From Cristatella mucedo (taxonomy: Eukaryota; Bryozoa; Phylactolaemata; Cristatellidae): 64,000 nucleotides of DNA. The notes under the pieces are model-generated. The model did not search any database, was not told the DNA's origin, and saw nothing but the letters and a program-made list of their open reading frames with translations. The translations under genes and the position numbers were made by a program. Numbering within the stretch: the first letter of the stretch is position 1; each line of letters begins with the position of its first letter. The DNA lies in assembly GCA_009760855.2 (NCBI GenBank), contig WPIO01000260.1, forward strand, positions 62,001 through 126,000, given 5' to 3'. Below are positions 51,000 to 62,390 of this stretch, piece by piece.

Positions 51000-51640
51000 A
51001 CATCCACATGGGCATCCACCGTCAGAGAACTCAATCTCTTTTCAGGCATTTTACGTGCGCTGCAAATGAAGCACGATCAAATGATTTGTGGTAAAAAGCC
51101 ATTGTCAACGAGCATAACATGGAGTCTTCACCAGCGGTTCTCAACCTTCTTAATGCCGCGACCGTATGATACAGATCCTCATGTTGTGGCGACCCCCAAA
51201 AATAAAAGTATCGTGTGCAAAATGTGTAAATTCGTGTCTTTCGATGGTCTTAGGTGACCCCTGTGTGAAAGAACTGTTCGACACCCCAAAGGGGTCGCGA
51301 CCCACAGGTTTACAACCGCTGGTCTACAGCGCAATATCAACATGTTAATATGATTAGTGGCAGCATGCCCAGTATCGATGCGAATAAGCACGAACAAGAC
51401 ACAATATAAAAAGCCGCTAAATGCTGCCATAAACAGCGTTTTTAGTTTATTTTAATGCCATTAAGTCAGGGGATATCATAACGTTAGACCGAAGTGAATT
51501 CCAGGCTTTGGGAGCACAAGAACTAAAGACACGTTTTCGAAAGGATTTGAAATTCGTGCAAGGTATAGCTAAATGATTAGATTTAAACAGCGGGTGCAGT
51601 TCTGATTGGTAGAATGGATCAAGAGAATGGAGGGACCATA
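51000..51640 (-). mobile_element. LINE family B 3' end, interrupted by a SPIN-like element
   Basis: Hairpin tail remnant (tgcctgaaaagagattgagt on the minus strand), 3' UTR and C-terminal coding blocks on both sides of the insert at 51132-51321. Confidence 0.7.
51132..51321 (-). mobile_element. SPIN-like hAT miniature inverted-repeat element
   Basis: A 190-bp element. The left end is cagcggttctcaacct and the right end is its imperfect complement (14 of 16 pairs). Just inside the right end lies cccaaaggggtcgcgaccca, and gtcttaggtgacccctgtg lies before it. The left side carries aatgccgcgacc and atgttgtggcgacccccaa. These blocks and their order are, from memory, those of the SPIN family of hAT transposons (SPIN_NA type). 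Flanking octamers gtcttcac and gtctacag fit an aged 8-bp target duplication close to the TCTAGA-type preference of this family. It has no coding capacity. Confidence 0.8.
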
Positions 51641-51839
51641 AAAGTGAGTGACACACTCTTGTAGTCGATGAGCTGCTGGATCGGGAGTCAGTTGGGGCAG
51701 GGGAAAAATGTAGCTTAAGGTTAAGGGCTGGTGCAAGGTGCAAGTTTAAGGTTAAGGACCGGTGCAAGGCATTTTGGTGAGCGCTAGGCGAGATCAGATG
51801 TAGGGTGCCCCCTTCTCGCACGCTACCTCCTCCCTCCAT

Positions 51840-54110
51840 CCATCCGTCGTGAAATGAAAACCAGTTTCCCTCTTATTAGATATCGTAAGACTCACTAGAA
51901 TTCTTAAAATAGCTTTTGTGGATGCAGTAATACATGAAGTGATAATTGATGTTCAAAACTTGAATTTCCTTGATTTTTCCTTGGCAAAACCGCAGAACAT
52001 TTCTTCAACGTCGCGAGTATATGTCAGGAGTATATTTCAGGGGAAGCCACCTGCTTGCAGCTCACCATACATCACCATACATACTCACCGTACAGTTCCC
52101 CTCCGTCTAATTCCTCGCTGTCTCTGCGAGTAAGCGACTCGTGCAGAGACTTGCACACTGACCAAGGAAATCCTCCGTGGGTATGTCGGCATTCTCGAAG
52201 AGAGTCCTAAAGGGACACAAATAAAGTGTCGTGTTGGCAAATTGGATTAAACATCTCACTTAAACACTCTTTTATCTCAGAACTATCTAGATATCATATT
52301 GTATAGATATTGATATATGTATATATTACATCGCATCTATCTAGATATCATATCGTATCATTCTATCTATCTATCTATCCACCGCATCTATCTAGAACAC
52401 ATGGAGCACAAGTTAACCTGGAATAGCTCTCCTATAAATCCTGTACACGCTCATAATGTGCTTCGCGATCAAACAGCCTTCTCTTTTTTAACTGCTGATT
52501 TGATTCAAAAGATCGTTCAATCTCAAAATTGTTATCCATTGGTGTTGCACCAGCCAATATTTCATGGAAGCCCTCTCCACCTTGTAGAGTAAGATGCACT
52601 TTGTGTAATTTCCTATGTCTGAGGATATTTCAAGTTGGTTTGAAAAGTTAAAGAACTAAAACAACGGTTCGGCTCCTTATAGACGAGTATATCCTTATAC
52701 CAAATTCGCTATAATCTCGCCAATAAATCCGCGATGCCGTACCCGCGCCGACATAACCGCGCCGATAAATTCACGATTGACGAAAACGCGATGAAAAGCG
52801 CGATGCAAATTGGAAATTAGCTTAAATAGCTACTAACGACGCGCATTGAAATGCCTTATAAAGTCTAAATAAAGTAAAATTTAATATGTATGCTAATATT
52901 AAGAGAGACTGCCTGCAAGTGATCCATATGATTACATCCAGTTATCTAGGAAGTATTGCGGCAAAGCGCCTGGACATTATTTACGCTTGCCTGCTACCTG
53001 ATTGCAAATTTCGCCATGTATGCGACCAATGGTTTATTCTGCCCAGTTTTCGTAACGACGGAAATGATCGAAAAACGTAAAAACGGTAGAATGGTGACGT
53101 GCGACAGACGATTAGAAAACATTATACCAACCTTCGACTGAGTTATCCGTTCACGGCAATCCACCGTTGACATGTCCTCTAGTTGAATTATATTTATTGT
53201 AAGAGTAATTATATTTATGGTAAGAGTAAATAAAGGACTAGAGCATTGACTGGGTCAAAAATGACCCCAGTAACTGTAAACATTCCTGAGATAGGAGGGT
53301 CTAATTTCATTCAGTTCGTCGAAAGCAACACCGATATTTTCCTTTGAAGCGGAGCTCAGTGCAAATAGCATCTTTAAGCACAATAATAACAATGCATTCG
53401 ATATAGCGAACTGCAAGGAACCGCGCCGCTTGCCAGTTGTCCGCATTTCACGCGGTCTAGAATTTTCTCTGGCACGAGCATGAAAGAAAAAGTGCTCCGA
53501 GCCTGCTAATCGGCGTGTCTATGCGGTGTAGCGACGATATCTCGGACTCAGGGGATTCTGCGTGTTATCACGTGATAAACGATAACCGATCTGGCGCGAA
53601 GAGAGCTCTGAAAAATGCTGTTTCACTGAAAAATATAGCGCGCTGGAAACGTTGCCTAAAGCTCTAACGAACACCGGGGTGATTATTACGTAGGTGACAT
53701 GTCTAAAGGGCCAGCCTCAAATGTTCGACTTAAGGAATGACAGATTTTCAGTCTGCCAGGTCAACGAATTCCAAAATGGGTGTTATGCATGACGCGGTAT
53801 AGTTTGATTAGGAAGCCAACCAGTCGCCCCTGGCCAACTAGGAGAGTAGCCTTCGAGAGTAGCTCGTTTCGGCGATTTGCACTCTCACGACCTACAGGCC
53901 GTTGTGTACAGTTGCGGCGTCTCGGCCCGACATGTAAACGCGAAAATCTCGAAAGGAGGAATCAGCTGCTTCAGCCGAGCGGCAGATGACCTTGGCAGCT
54001 TTGGCGCCGCCAGCAGAGGCAATAGAACACCGACCGCGACGAAAAATTGATTGAACTTGCGACCCAGTCTGCGAGTGCACGGCTCTTGCGTAATCTATCG
54101 CGAGCCGGAG
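51840..54110. other. no gene identified
   Basis: It contains a short tatc-type microsatellite (52300-52385), a degenerate cgcgatg/cgccgataaa repetitive stretch near 52715-52805, and otherwise unremarkable sequence. No splice-supported frame was found. Confidence 0.35.
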
Positions 54111-54116
54111 ATCAGC

Positions 54117-54156
54117 GGGTCGTGGCGGCCGCCGTCGGTCGCCGCCGCCACGACCC
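54117..54156. repeat. perfect hairpin, 13-bp arms
   Basis: GGGTCGTGGCGGC, 14-nt loop, exact complement, at the edge of the third copy of the 0.8-kb repeat. Confidence 0.9.
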
Positions 54157-54950
54157 GCCCGTCGCCAGCCCGGGTGGGCTCAAAATGGCCGCCTGAAGGG
54201 GGCCATTTTGACCGAAGCAGTATCTGTAGCGTTAGCTTTCAATTCGGGCCAAACGGCCCAACCAGAGACGTGAAGGGGACGACGGAGAGCAAGAGATGAG
54301 CCACGGAACTTCCGGAGCCTCGAGCTCGAGCCGCCGAAACGAGGCGACCGCCTGTTCGCACGACAGCGAAAGCTGCCTGTAGCTGCCTGAACGTCCTAAG
54401 CCGAGGCAGCGCATGCGCGAGCAGGGCAGCTGGCGAGAGAGTCGGCGGGCTGCACTTACGCCTCCGGAAGCTGCAAGGTCGGCTGCAAGTCTCTTTAAAG
54501 ACAACTTCTGAGCAGGCTTTTCGAAGTCTTTATGCGTTCTTCGTCGCCTTTCAAGTTGATAAGGTAGATGCAACTAACATCATCGCGGCGCTAATAAATT
54601 CGCTCGCTGCCTTTAAATTATCGTTCGATCTATCGTCGTAAATGCTTCGTGATCATAGAACTCGAACGTTTGGAAACGTTTACTGTGCGGCTTCTATGAG
54701 TGATGGTTTTACGACGTTTATCAAGTGTATTGTTATTACTATTATTATTATTATTACGACCAGCAGAGATAAATATACCGAAAATTAGCTACTAGCTAAC
54801 TGCAGCACTTACGATCGATACTATCGATACAAGCAATTTCTTTTGCTTTCCAAAAGTAGACCACAAGGACCCTTGCAGTCTACGATTGCTTTTTCATGCA
54901 GCTAAATCGCGACGGTCAAGCGAATTCAGTGAATTCACCAATCGCGGTCT
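54120..54950. repeat. dispersed 0.8-kb repeat, copy 3 of 3, with a minimal LINE-tail insertion
   Basis: Same block order as 42330-43100. At 54716-54758 it carries an extra tttatcaagtgtattg plus (ATT)n, absent from copy 1. This equals the last bases of the LINE family B tail. Confidence 0.7.
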
Positions 54951-55184
54951 TATTGGCTGTATGTCTGAATAATTGAGCGTACTGTGTGCTGGACTGCGTA
55001 CTGGATATAATCAGTTGTAAGCTGGCGGGCGGAATAAATTTTTCACCCTATAGTGGCTTGTCTCTTGGATTGAAGTTTTCTTTCTTGCATTGTGCAAGAA
55101 AGTTCAGCCTCCCACGAGCGAAAGCGACCAATTCTAATTAAAAGTCAATGAGGTGATTCTTTCATGAATGATACAAGTAAGCGC

Positions 55185-56015
55185 GGAAAGTTGCCATTCA
55201 CCACATGCTCGTAATCTAGGTGTCGTGTTCGACAGCTGCCTCAATTTCAAAAGCTTCATTCAGAAGACTGCTTCTACAGCTAGCCATCACATCCGATCCC
55301 TATCCAAGATTAGAAGCCGTCTCCCACAGTGGCTTGTAAAATATTTAACTGCCTCTTTAGTTCTGTCTCGGCTTGATTATCGTAATTCCCTTTTGGCTGG
55401 GCTACCAAAGAAAGCCATTATGCCACTACAGCGGACTATGAATATGGCTGCAAGGCTGGTCTTCAAGTCCCAGTGGTTTGAGCACGTGTCACCTCTGCTG
55501 AAAGAGCTAGGATGGTTGCCGGTTGAGCAACGGATACAGAGCAAAGTTCTTACGCTGATCCACAAGGCCCACCACGGCTTGGCTCCTTCGTACCTAGCTG
55601 AACTGCTGCACCAGTTTCAGCCTGTTCGCGCCCTCAGGTCCTGCGTGGACAATAAGTTAGCTGTCCCATTCCTCCGCTTAAAGACAGTTGGCGACAGAAG
55701 CTTTAGCTCTGCAGGTCCTAGACTGTGGAACTCGCTTCCACAATTCTTACGCAACGACATCTACTCTCCAACTGCCGACTATGGCACATCTTTTTCAGCG
55801 GTCCTGAACTGCTACTTCTATGCTACTCACTACCTCAACTGCTCTCCTGACTCTGCTATGCTTCCCACTTTCTCTCTGTTGCGTGAGACGAAGTCTGTTG
55901 GCTACCGAATGCGTACCGAAAGCCGCTTAGGCTGTGAGTGCGCTATACAAAACTCTGCTGCGTAACACCCACATGGTCTTTATGACTTTGTGGAGTTACT
56001 GACGGAGATACATCG
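55185..56015 (+). mobile_element. LINE family A, C-terminal half, uninterrupted
   Basis: A 265-codon open frame covers RNLGVVFDSCLNFKSFIQKT, VLSRLDYRNSLLAGLPKKAI, ELGWLPVEQRIQSKVL, VGDRSFSSAGPRLWNSLPQF and beyond, then the family A 3' end. It is the best-preserved family A coding piece here and serves as the empty-site reference for the SINE at 8409-8545. Confidence 0.85.
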
Positions 56016-56039
56016 CTGTAATCAGCACTAGTGTCGTTC

Positions 56040-56560
56040 ACGTAGTAATAATACTAATAATAGTATACTTGATAATGCGTCCTCTGAGAACTCAATCTCA
56101 CTATAGGTGCTTTACATTTGCTGCAAAGGAAGCATCATCGAATGGTTAGTGGTATGATACTCAACGGCAAGAAGCATAACATGGTAAGCACGTCGTCAGA
56201 AAGCAAATATGGTCAGTGGCAGCATACACAATTTCAGCGCCAATAAGGACACAAAAGACGGATCACATGGACCCACTAAATGCTGCAATAAATATATGCT
56301 TTTTTGGCTTGTTTTCAAATGTCAAGTCAGGGGATATCGTGATGTCCGGCGGAAGTGAGTTCCAGGCTTTGGGAGCATACCAATTGAAGGCGAGGTCTCT
56401 AAAAGATTTGAAGTTCGTACGAGGTACAGGTAAACGATTAGATTCCAAAAAGCGACTGGTTCGTTGTTTATCCTTCCTGGTGGGCGAGCAGATCTGATAG
56501 CTAGACTGGTCGCGATGTCAAACGAGACCTGTAACTCTACCCACTGGCTACTAAGCGGCG
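56040..56560 (-). mobile_element. LINE family B 3' end
   Basis: Tail, 3' UTR and C-terminal coding blocks (VRTSNLLETSPSIGMLPKPG in the minus frame). Confidence 0.75.
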
Positions 56561-57304
56561 AGCATTGGTGGCCACTTGACAATAGTACTATCTCGGGGGG
56601 GGGGAGGCGTGCAGCTCTAGCGGCCAAACGGGGGCCGTCGAGGAACCGGCGAGGAACTCGCAGCGTCGGCCGCCGCCGCTGGAGCTTTAACCGTAGCGGC
56701 AGACGCTGCGAAGGCGGCGGCGGCTGGCGAGCGAGCCGTAGCAGCTGCTACGACTGAGCAGCTGACTGACAGCTGCTACGACGCTGCGCTGAGCAAATTC
56801 TAATTGGTGGCATCGACGTGGAGATGCTAGCCAAGTCGACTTGCAAGGGTAACGACGCGGTCCACGCGGCGACGACGACGACGCGGAGGACGAACTATGC
56901 GACGACTCGTCTCTCGCCCGAATCAAATCTCGCTCAGGCTTAGATCTCGTTCGTGCTTCTGGCTTCTGCCGCGTGACGTAAACCCGGTCTAGAGGAAGCA
57001 ATGGCCGTCGATCCGTGCGGAGCGATTCTATATGGACCGCTGTTTGTAGATCAAATCGGAATTGCATGCGTGTCAGTCGAACCATTTGAACGATGCAAGC
57101 GCCGTAGTTCGCCGTAGCTCCATTTCCAGCAGCTGCCGCTTTCTGATTCGCTGCCGCCGACAGCAGAAATCGGACCAGTACACACAGCAGCTGCAGCAGC
57201 TGCTCCTTACCAATGAAGATGCGGCACTTTGCTGTATCTCGCTTCTTGAAACGATAGCACGCCGGAGGCGTGAAAGAGCGTCGCGCGGCCAGTCTAGCAG
57301 TACA

Positions 57305-57440
57305 CTATTGCCGCCCTGGTTTGGCACAGGGGTAAAGCGATCGCCTTTCGCGACGGACAGGGGGCGTCCTGGGCTCAAGCCCTTCGGTATGGGTGAAGCG
57401 TCTAGTTTTCTTACAGCGCTATAAATATGAAGTATATATT
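57305..57440 (+). mobile_element. SINE-1 variant
   Basis: tggtttggcacaggggtaaa head, B-box-like gggctcaagcc, gtgaagcgtctag and agcgctataaatatg end. Confidence 0.55.
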
Positions 57441-57479
57441 TTTATAGATGTTCTTGCACTCATGCTTCCCCTGAAGCAA

Positions 57480-57642
57480 ATGTAAATTGCCTAGAAAGAG
57501 ATTATAGAATTTCTCTGGGGGCGCTATGCAAAAGTATTATAATTACTGTATTTATTACCTGCTATTTCGGTCATGCTACCTTTGCACCGAATGTAAAGTG
57601 CCCAGAAAGAGATCGAGTGCTCTGAGGGCGCTCTATCAAATG

Positions 57643-57674
<32 letters not shown>

Positions 57675-57675
57675 T
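57480..57675 (+). mobile_element. two tandem L2-type 3' tails
   Basis: Two successive copies of the hairpin tail, at 57480-57540 and 57590-57672, each ending in ATT repeats, with little else of an element. Confidence 0.6.
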
Positions 57676-57989
57676 GATCACTATTACCTGGTATCACTCT
57701 ACCCTCAGGCTACCAAGCGTTGAGCAAAAGTGGTCATGCGACAATAATACCTGCACAGGGAACGTGCAGCTCTAGCGGCGAAAAAAGGAACTCTGGGCAT
57801 TATACAGGATTGGGCACCGTGGCAACGAAACGCTCTCACGCTTTATCAGCCAGGTCATGTCTGCCGAGATTTCCTTTGCAGTTATACAAGTTTGACATTA
57901 ATCTTTGAAAGTCCGACTAGGCTAGGGCTTCTCGGCTGGTACTGCTCGATCTCGTAGCGTTATTTTACACTGTTGATCAATAGGTCGCC

Positions 57990-58140
57990 GCGGCTCTGGA
58001 TTGGCTCGGTGGTTATGCTACTCATCCCAACCGAGGTCATGGTGAATTTAGCCCACGGCCGAGGTCATGGGCTCGAGCCTCGTGGAATACGTGAAGCGCC
58101 AGAATGCAGATTAGTTCTCTCTGCGTACCGTTTAGATGAA
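57990..58140 (+). mobile_element. SINE-1 copy
   Basis: ggctcggtggttatgctact head, duplicated gccgaggtcatg segment, B-box gggctcgagcc, gtgaagcgccagaatgcaga and tctctgcgtaccgt tail. Confidence 0.6.
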
Positions 58141-58440
58141 TTTTATTTGGTTTTTACATCTATTATTATGGATCGCCTCTCGGTGGGTCTCAAAGCTCAG
58201 ACCTCAGGCCTTTGAGCTCATCTTTTCCAGCCTGCCCTCCAGCAATGAGCTTCTCAGCATCCGCTTATTTCGCCGTGATCGCCCTGCATTGAAATTTGTC
58301 GGAGATCAAGCCTGTAGCTTCTATGCACTGAATGCCCGGAACTAGCTTCCAGTTGTAGCCACTATGTGCTGCTATCTTGCATCCACCAATTTCAGAATAC
58401 ATTCAAAGTTACTAAGCTACTCGATTCTTGTTTAAGTCAG
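58141..58440 (+). mobile_element. LINE C-terminal fragment, degenerate
   Basis: The plus frame SSNELLSIRLFRRDRPALKF and VGDQACSFYALNARN matches the family B/CR1 C-terminal GDRAFS/APKAWN block. Confidence 0.5.
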
Positions 58441-58870
58441 TACCTACAGCGATCCTGCACCCACGAAGTCTCAGCGCTCAGGTTCTCTTCAAGTCTGTTT
58501 GGTTCTAGTTAGCTATTCCTTCTACCGAGTGAACTTGCCTTGTTTGTTCATTTATTTCTTGCGAGCAGTTTGCCTGTGAGAGACTCGGAACTTATTGCTT
58601 CACAACGGTCTCACTAACAGCTGGCAACAAGTCTTTCCATCTTGGTTTAAGAATTCTCACCAAAGCATAGCACAGTAATTGATTCTCATGCAGGTCCTGA
58701 AAGCCTACAGCGCTCTGTGCACGCCGCGTAAAAGCAGCATCGAGGCCGAGGACGCGTGGCTAGTCACATCGACGCGAGACTGTCTCACTGTGGCAGCCAT
58801 GTTTACATGCCGCGGCAGCGAGACAGCATCCGAGACTCACTAGTCACGTTTCGAGGTGCCGTACTTACCT

Positions 58871-59008
58871 GTAAGTATCGCTCACCTGCAAAGTAAGGTG
58901 CCGTCGCGAGCGTTGCGCTGAAGCGCCGACGAAGCCTCGGCGCTTCAGCGCAGAGGCCGCTGCAGCTTTTCTTGACACTAGCACAAGAGGCCGCGGCCGC
59001 GGCCATCA
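58871..59008 (-). CDS. candidate first exon, unrecognised
   Basis: A minus-strand ATG opens MAAAAASCASVKKSCSGLCA, then RLRRRFSATLATAPYFAGER, and closes at a strong donor (acag|gtaagt). The N-terminus could be a mitochondrial-type presequence. No downstream exon was found. The donor sequence is itself nearly palindromic, so a plus-strand donor exists at the same spot. Confidence 0.25.
58915..58951. repeat. perfect hairpin, 15-bp arms, 7-nt loop
   Basis: GCGCTGAAGCGCCGA, loop cgaagcc, exact complement. Confidence 0.95.
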
Positions 59009-59221
59009 ATGGCGCGCTATTTATCTCTGCGCGCAAAGAGCGCAGTTTTTAGTCGTTCTAGCAGGACTTGGACGCATCGAGCGTGGACGGACGCCAATGC
59101 TTTTCCATCTACTTCGACGGAAACGGCGGCCAAAGAATGAAAGAGCTCAATCAATTGTATGTCTGCTAGCGTTACTAGTCAGTCAAGAATAGGAGCACGA
59201 GAACCAAGTGTTGTCAGCATA

Positions 59222-59305
59222 AATAAATAAACCCACTTCCTCGGGGCCGAGGTCGTGAAAAGCAATCACCTTACCTAGTGAGCCATTACGGCCTCTGTAC
59301 CAAAA
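59222..59305 (-). mobile_element. SINE-2 head fragment
   Basis: On the minus strand it reads gtaatggctcactaggtaag, then gtgattgcttttcacgacct and cggccccgagg, matching the head at 9515. Confidence 0.6.
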
Positions 59306-59636
59306 GTCGCGGCGGTGTTCAAATGTCGAGGACGGCGGCGACCAGGCATTCCTTGCTGGAAAAAAATCGTCCTTTCGCTTACAAACGCGGAAGCTGATTG
59401 ATAAGAAAAAAAGTTTTTTCCAGAGCGAGCACGCCAGACTCGTGCTGCCGTATTTAATGCTAGCAGCGAAACGGTCGCCCAGGCTCGATCGGCCAGCCAG
59501 TGAGCGCCGACGCGACATTCGTCACAGTTCCCGAATTGCAGCGCCAAAGAGCCGGAAGTACCGGAAGAAGACGATCTAGCGACGGTAGCTGCCTGCGACG
59601 AGCTGGCTGCCTGCGACAGTCGATAGCTGGAAGCTT

Positions 59637-59760
59637 TAATTTTAATATTTTAATTTCATTCAATTTAATTTAATTATTTTCATTATTATTGTATTTAATT
59701 TTATATTATTTTACTTAATTAATTTAATCTTAATGTTAAAATTTATTTTAATTTTAACAG
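59637..59760. other. AT-rich island flanked by a repeated agctggaagctttaa
   Basis: About 115 bp of almost pure A and T, with agctggaagctttaa on both sides (59625 and 59759), as if inserted with a 15-bp flanking duplication. Confidence 0.7.
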
Positions 59761-60014
59761 CTGGAAGCTTTAAGAGCCGAAGCCGAACTCTCTCAGGCAG
59801 CGGAGCTCGACGAGTCTCGACCGTCTCTGGGCTCTCTCTGTCCAGACGGCAGTTGCGCACAGCACAACTCCACGCGGCACCGGTCGTCGGCTCTGCGGCT
59901 CAGCGGCTCTGCGGCTCTCTCTGGGCGCCATACTGGACTCACTGGACGCTAGGCTGCCCGACGCTGGGCGCCCGTAACCGTGCGTCGCTGCCGAATGAAC
60001 ATCTCTGCGTTTTG

Positions 60015-60170
60015 CCCGCACTGGTCTGGTCACGCGGTCGAGGTTCTCGTCCCGACCAAGGTCGAGGTCTGGCCGAGGCCGCGCGCTTGAGCCCCTTGGC
60101 TTATGTCGAGAATAATTGAATGGAATGGAGATTAAGTTTTCGTGAGCCGCCATACGAAGGAAATGCGTGT
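60015..60170 (+). mobile_element. SINE-1 copy
   Basis: tggtctggtcacgcggtcga head, cgtcccgaccaaggtcgagg, B-box remnant gcgcttgagcccc and gattaagttttcgtgagccg with an atacgaagg tail. Confidence 0.6.
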
Positions 60171-60589
60171 GTTTTTATGGATTCGGTCGTGATATCTCGG
60201 CGTCTCGGCGCTCCTCATTGCCTCAACGCGTTCCGCTGCCGTTTAGTGGCCGTACAACAGGCGGCGTGCCGTTTTCAATTCACCAAAAAGTCACTCGTTC
60301 TGGCGCTCAGGTTTGCTCTATGGCTCTGGGCTTTGCCGTAATCGCTGTGCCACGGCAACGACGGCTCCCACAATAGCGAGTGTCAGCTCCTGCGACCCAG
60401 GCCGTATTGGGCGCAGAACCAGCAACGCGTCACTTGTCACACATCTTTCAAGCATAGTCTATGCATTTTAAGCCTGCGAGAAAGAATCGTGTAATGCACC
60501 TTTAACTATTGATCTTAAAAGTTCTTTTGCCTCATTGAGTGGCTCGAAAGTGTCACGGCAGAAGTTTAGACGAAACGCCCAAAGCCTGC

Positions 60590-61065
60590 TGTCGAAGACC
60601 AAGCAAACCAGGCCAAGCATAGTACCACCAGCTTTGCGTAATCTAACAGTTTACCAATACCTCGTAAAAACCTCAAATCCTTCGGAGACCGTGCATTTAG
60701 TTCGCATGCTCCCAAAGCCTAGAACTCACTCCTGACTTGCGTCACAACATCCCCTGACTTAATACAAAATTTAAAAAGAACTTAAAAACACACCTATTTA
60801 GGACAGCATTGAGTGGGTCCTTGTGATTCGTCCTTGATGTGCTTATGCGTGCTGACACTGTGCATGCTGACACTAACCACATTTGCATGCTGTCCCTGTG
60901 CATGTCACCCCTAACCATATTATCCATGTTATTTATCAAGCATGATGTTACTCACCATTCAATCGCGTTTCCGTTTGCAGCAAATGTAAAGCGCCTAGAA
61001 AGAGATTGAGTTCTCTGAGGGCGCTTTATCAAGTGCATTATTATTATTATTATTGTTATTAAAAT
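60590..61065 (+). mobile_element. LINE family B 3' end with (ATT)n tail
   Basis: Close match to 48905-49345 from the C-terminal coding region to the tail. Confidence 0.85.
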
Positions 61066-61714
61066 CCCGCAGAGACATGCGCCCGCCTCTGGCTGCCGGC
61101 GCAGTATGCTGCTCTGCTAGGCGCGAACTCAACTCCCGCTGCTCCGGTTCGGAGAATTAAAGCGCAGGCTTTGCGTTCATACAGTGCATTATAAATTATG
61201 GCTGCTTCTTAGCCTAGGAATGCGGTGGTCGCGCACGCTGCGCGTTCCAGATGGTGTGAGTGAACTCAAGTCTTACCGTGGTCAAATGCTAGCTGTCAAC
61301 GGCTAGCTGGAGTGCAGCAGTCGCAACTACGCTTTTACTGTCGCTAGAAAACATGAGGTTACTGACATTTGCTTCACTCTATCTTAACTCTAGGGAAGAA
61401 AGAAGTCGCACGTTGCGACAGCTCGCAAGTCACCCGCCGAGCTGCGACGGACTCAGTCAGCACTTGCAGGGAGGATGTAAGCCGTCGCTAGGCAGTACAC
61501 TATCAGGTCACAATAGGTCAGCTTGCAGCTGAACTCCAAGACAGGCGAATGGAGGCGACACGACTACACATCCATTTCTAACTAATCAAATGGAAACAGC
61601 CTCCCAGACCCGAGCGGCTGTCCAAGCTTCCGCTAGCCGTCCGTAGCGGACATCTTCGCTTTATCTTGGTGGCGGAATTTCTTTATTCACGATAGCAGTA
61701 AATAAAAGAAAACC
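61066..61714. other. no gene identified
   Basis: Unique-looking sequence without a supported frame. Confidence 0.35.
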
Positions 61715-61890
61715 ATTTGTTTGGCCGGTTAAGCTGCCTCGTTTATATAGCTGCAGACGAGTCTTAACGGCTGTCACCACCTCTTGCAGCCCGAAAAAAG
61801 GATTGCCTTCAGTACGACTTGAACCCATGACCCGATTCATGAACAGCGAGCCCCCTACTCTTGCGCTAAGGTCCGGGAGCCTATTGCTGA
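61715..61890 (-). mobile_element. SINE-3 (tRNA-like head), single copy
   Basis: On the minus strand it reads gctcccggaccttagcgcaa, then gagtagggggctcgc with an A-box-like segment, and the B-box gggttcaagtc about 40 bp on. No cloverleaf was closed. Confidence 0.45.
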
Positions 61891-62029
61891 CCTGGATTAC
61901 TACCAATGGATTGGCGACATTTTGAGGGTCCACGAAGCTATGGGCGTGGTCATTGACAATCCCCTAACGGTGGTCATTTTACCCATAGGTACTGCTGCAT
62001 GCCCGCTCGTCTGACTAAAATCATGTAGC

Positions 62030-62390
62030 TTCACCTCGATTCAAATCTCAAATCCTTGGTAGATCGTGCCTATACTTCACGCGTTCCCAACGCCTGGAAA
62101 TGATTGCTACTGAAGTCACAGCATCCCATGCGGGTTGACGACATTTTTAATGAAGCTACATCTATACCTGCTTTTAACAGCCTTTACTGGATAACTATGT
62201 GATTTGCCTTCGGTGTGTTTATGCATGCTGACACTGTGGATATTACCACTGAATGTTGTGTCCATGTCGACGCTGTTCACGTTACCACTAACCCTACGGT
62301 TACGCATCGCCTACAGCATACGTAAACTGCCTGGAAAGCGATTGAGTTCTCCGAGGGTGCTATACGAATGTCTTATTATTTATTAAATAT
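62030..62390 (+). mobile_element. LINE family B 3' end, degenerate
   Basis: aatctcaaatccttggtaga, the 3' UTR mimic (gcatgctgacactgtgga) and the tail (aactgcctggaaagcgattg, ctccgagggtgctatacg). Confidence 0.65.

Noticed and set aside
58693-58841. Plus-strand exon candidate reading VLKAYSALCTPRKSSIEAED
   Set aside because: The acceptor is good and the peptide looks natural, but it is short, ends in a stop after 49 codons and has no partner exon; kept only as a note.
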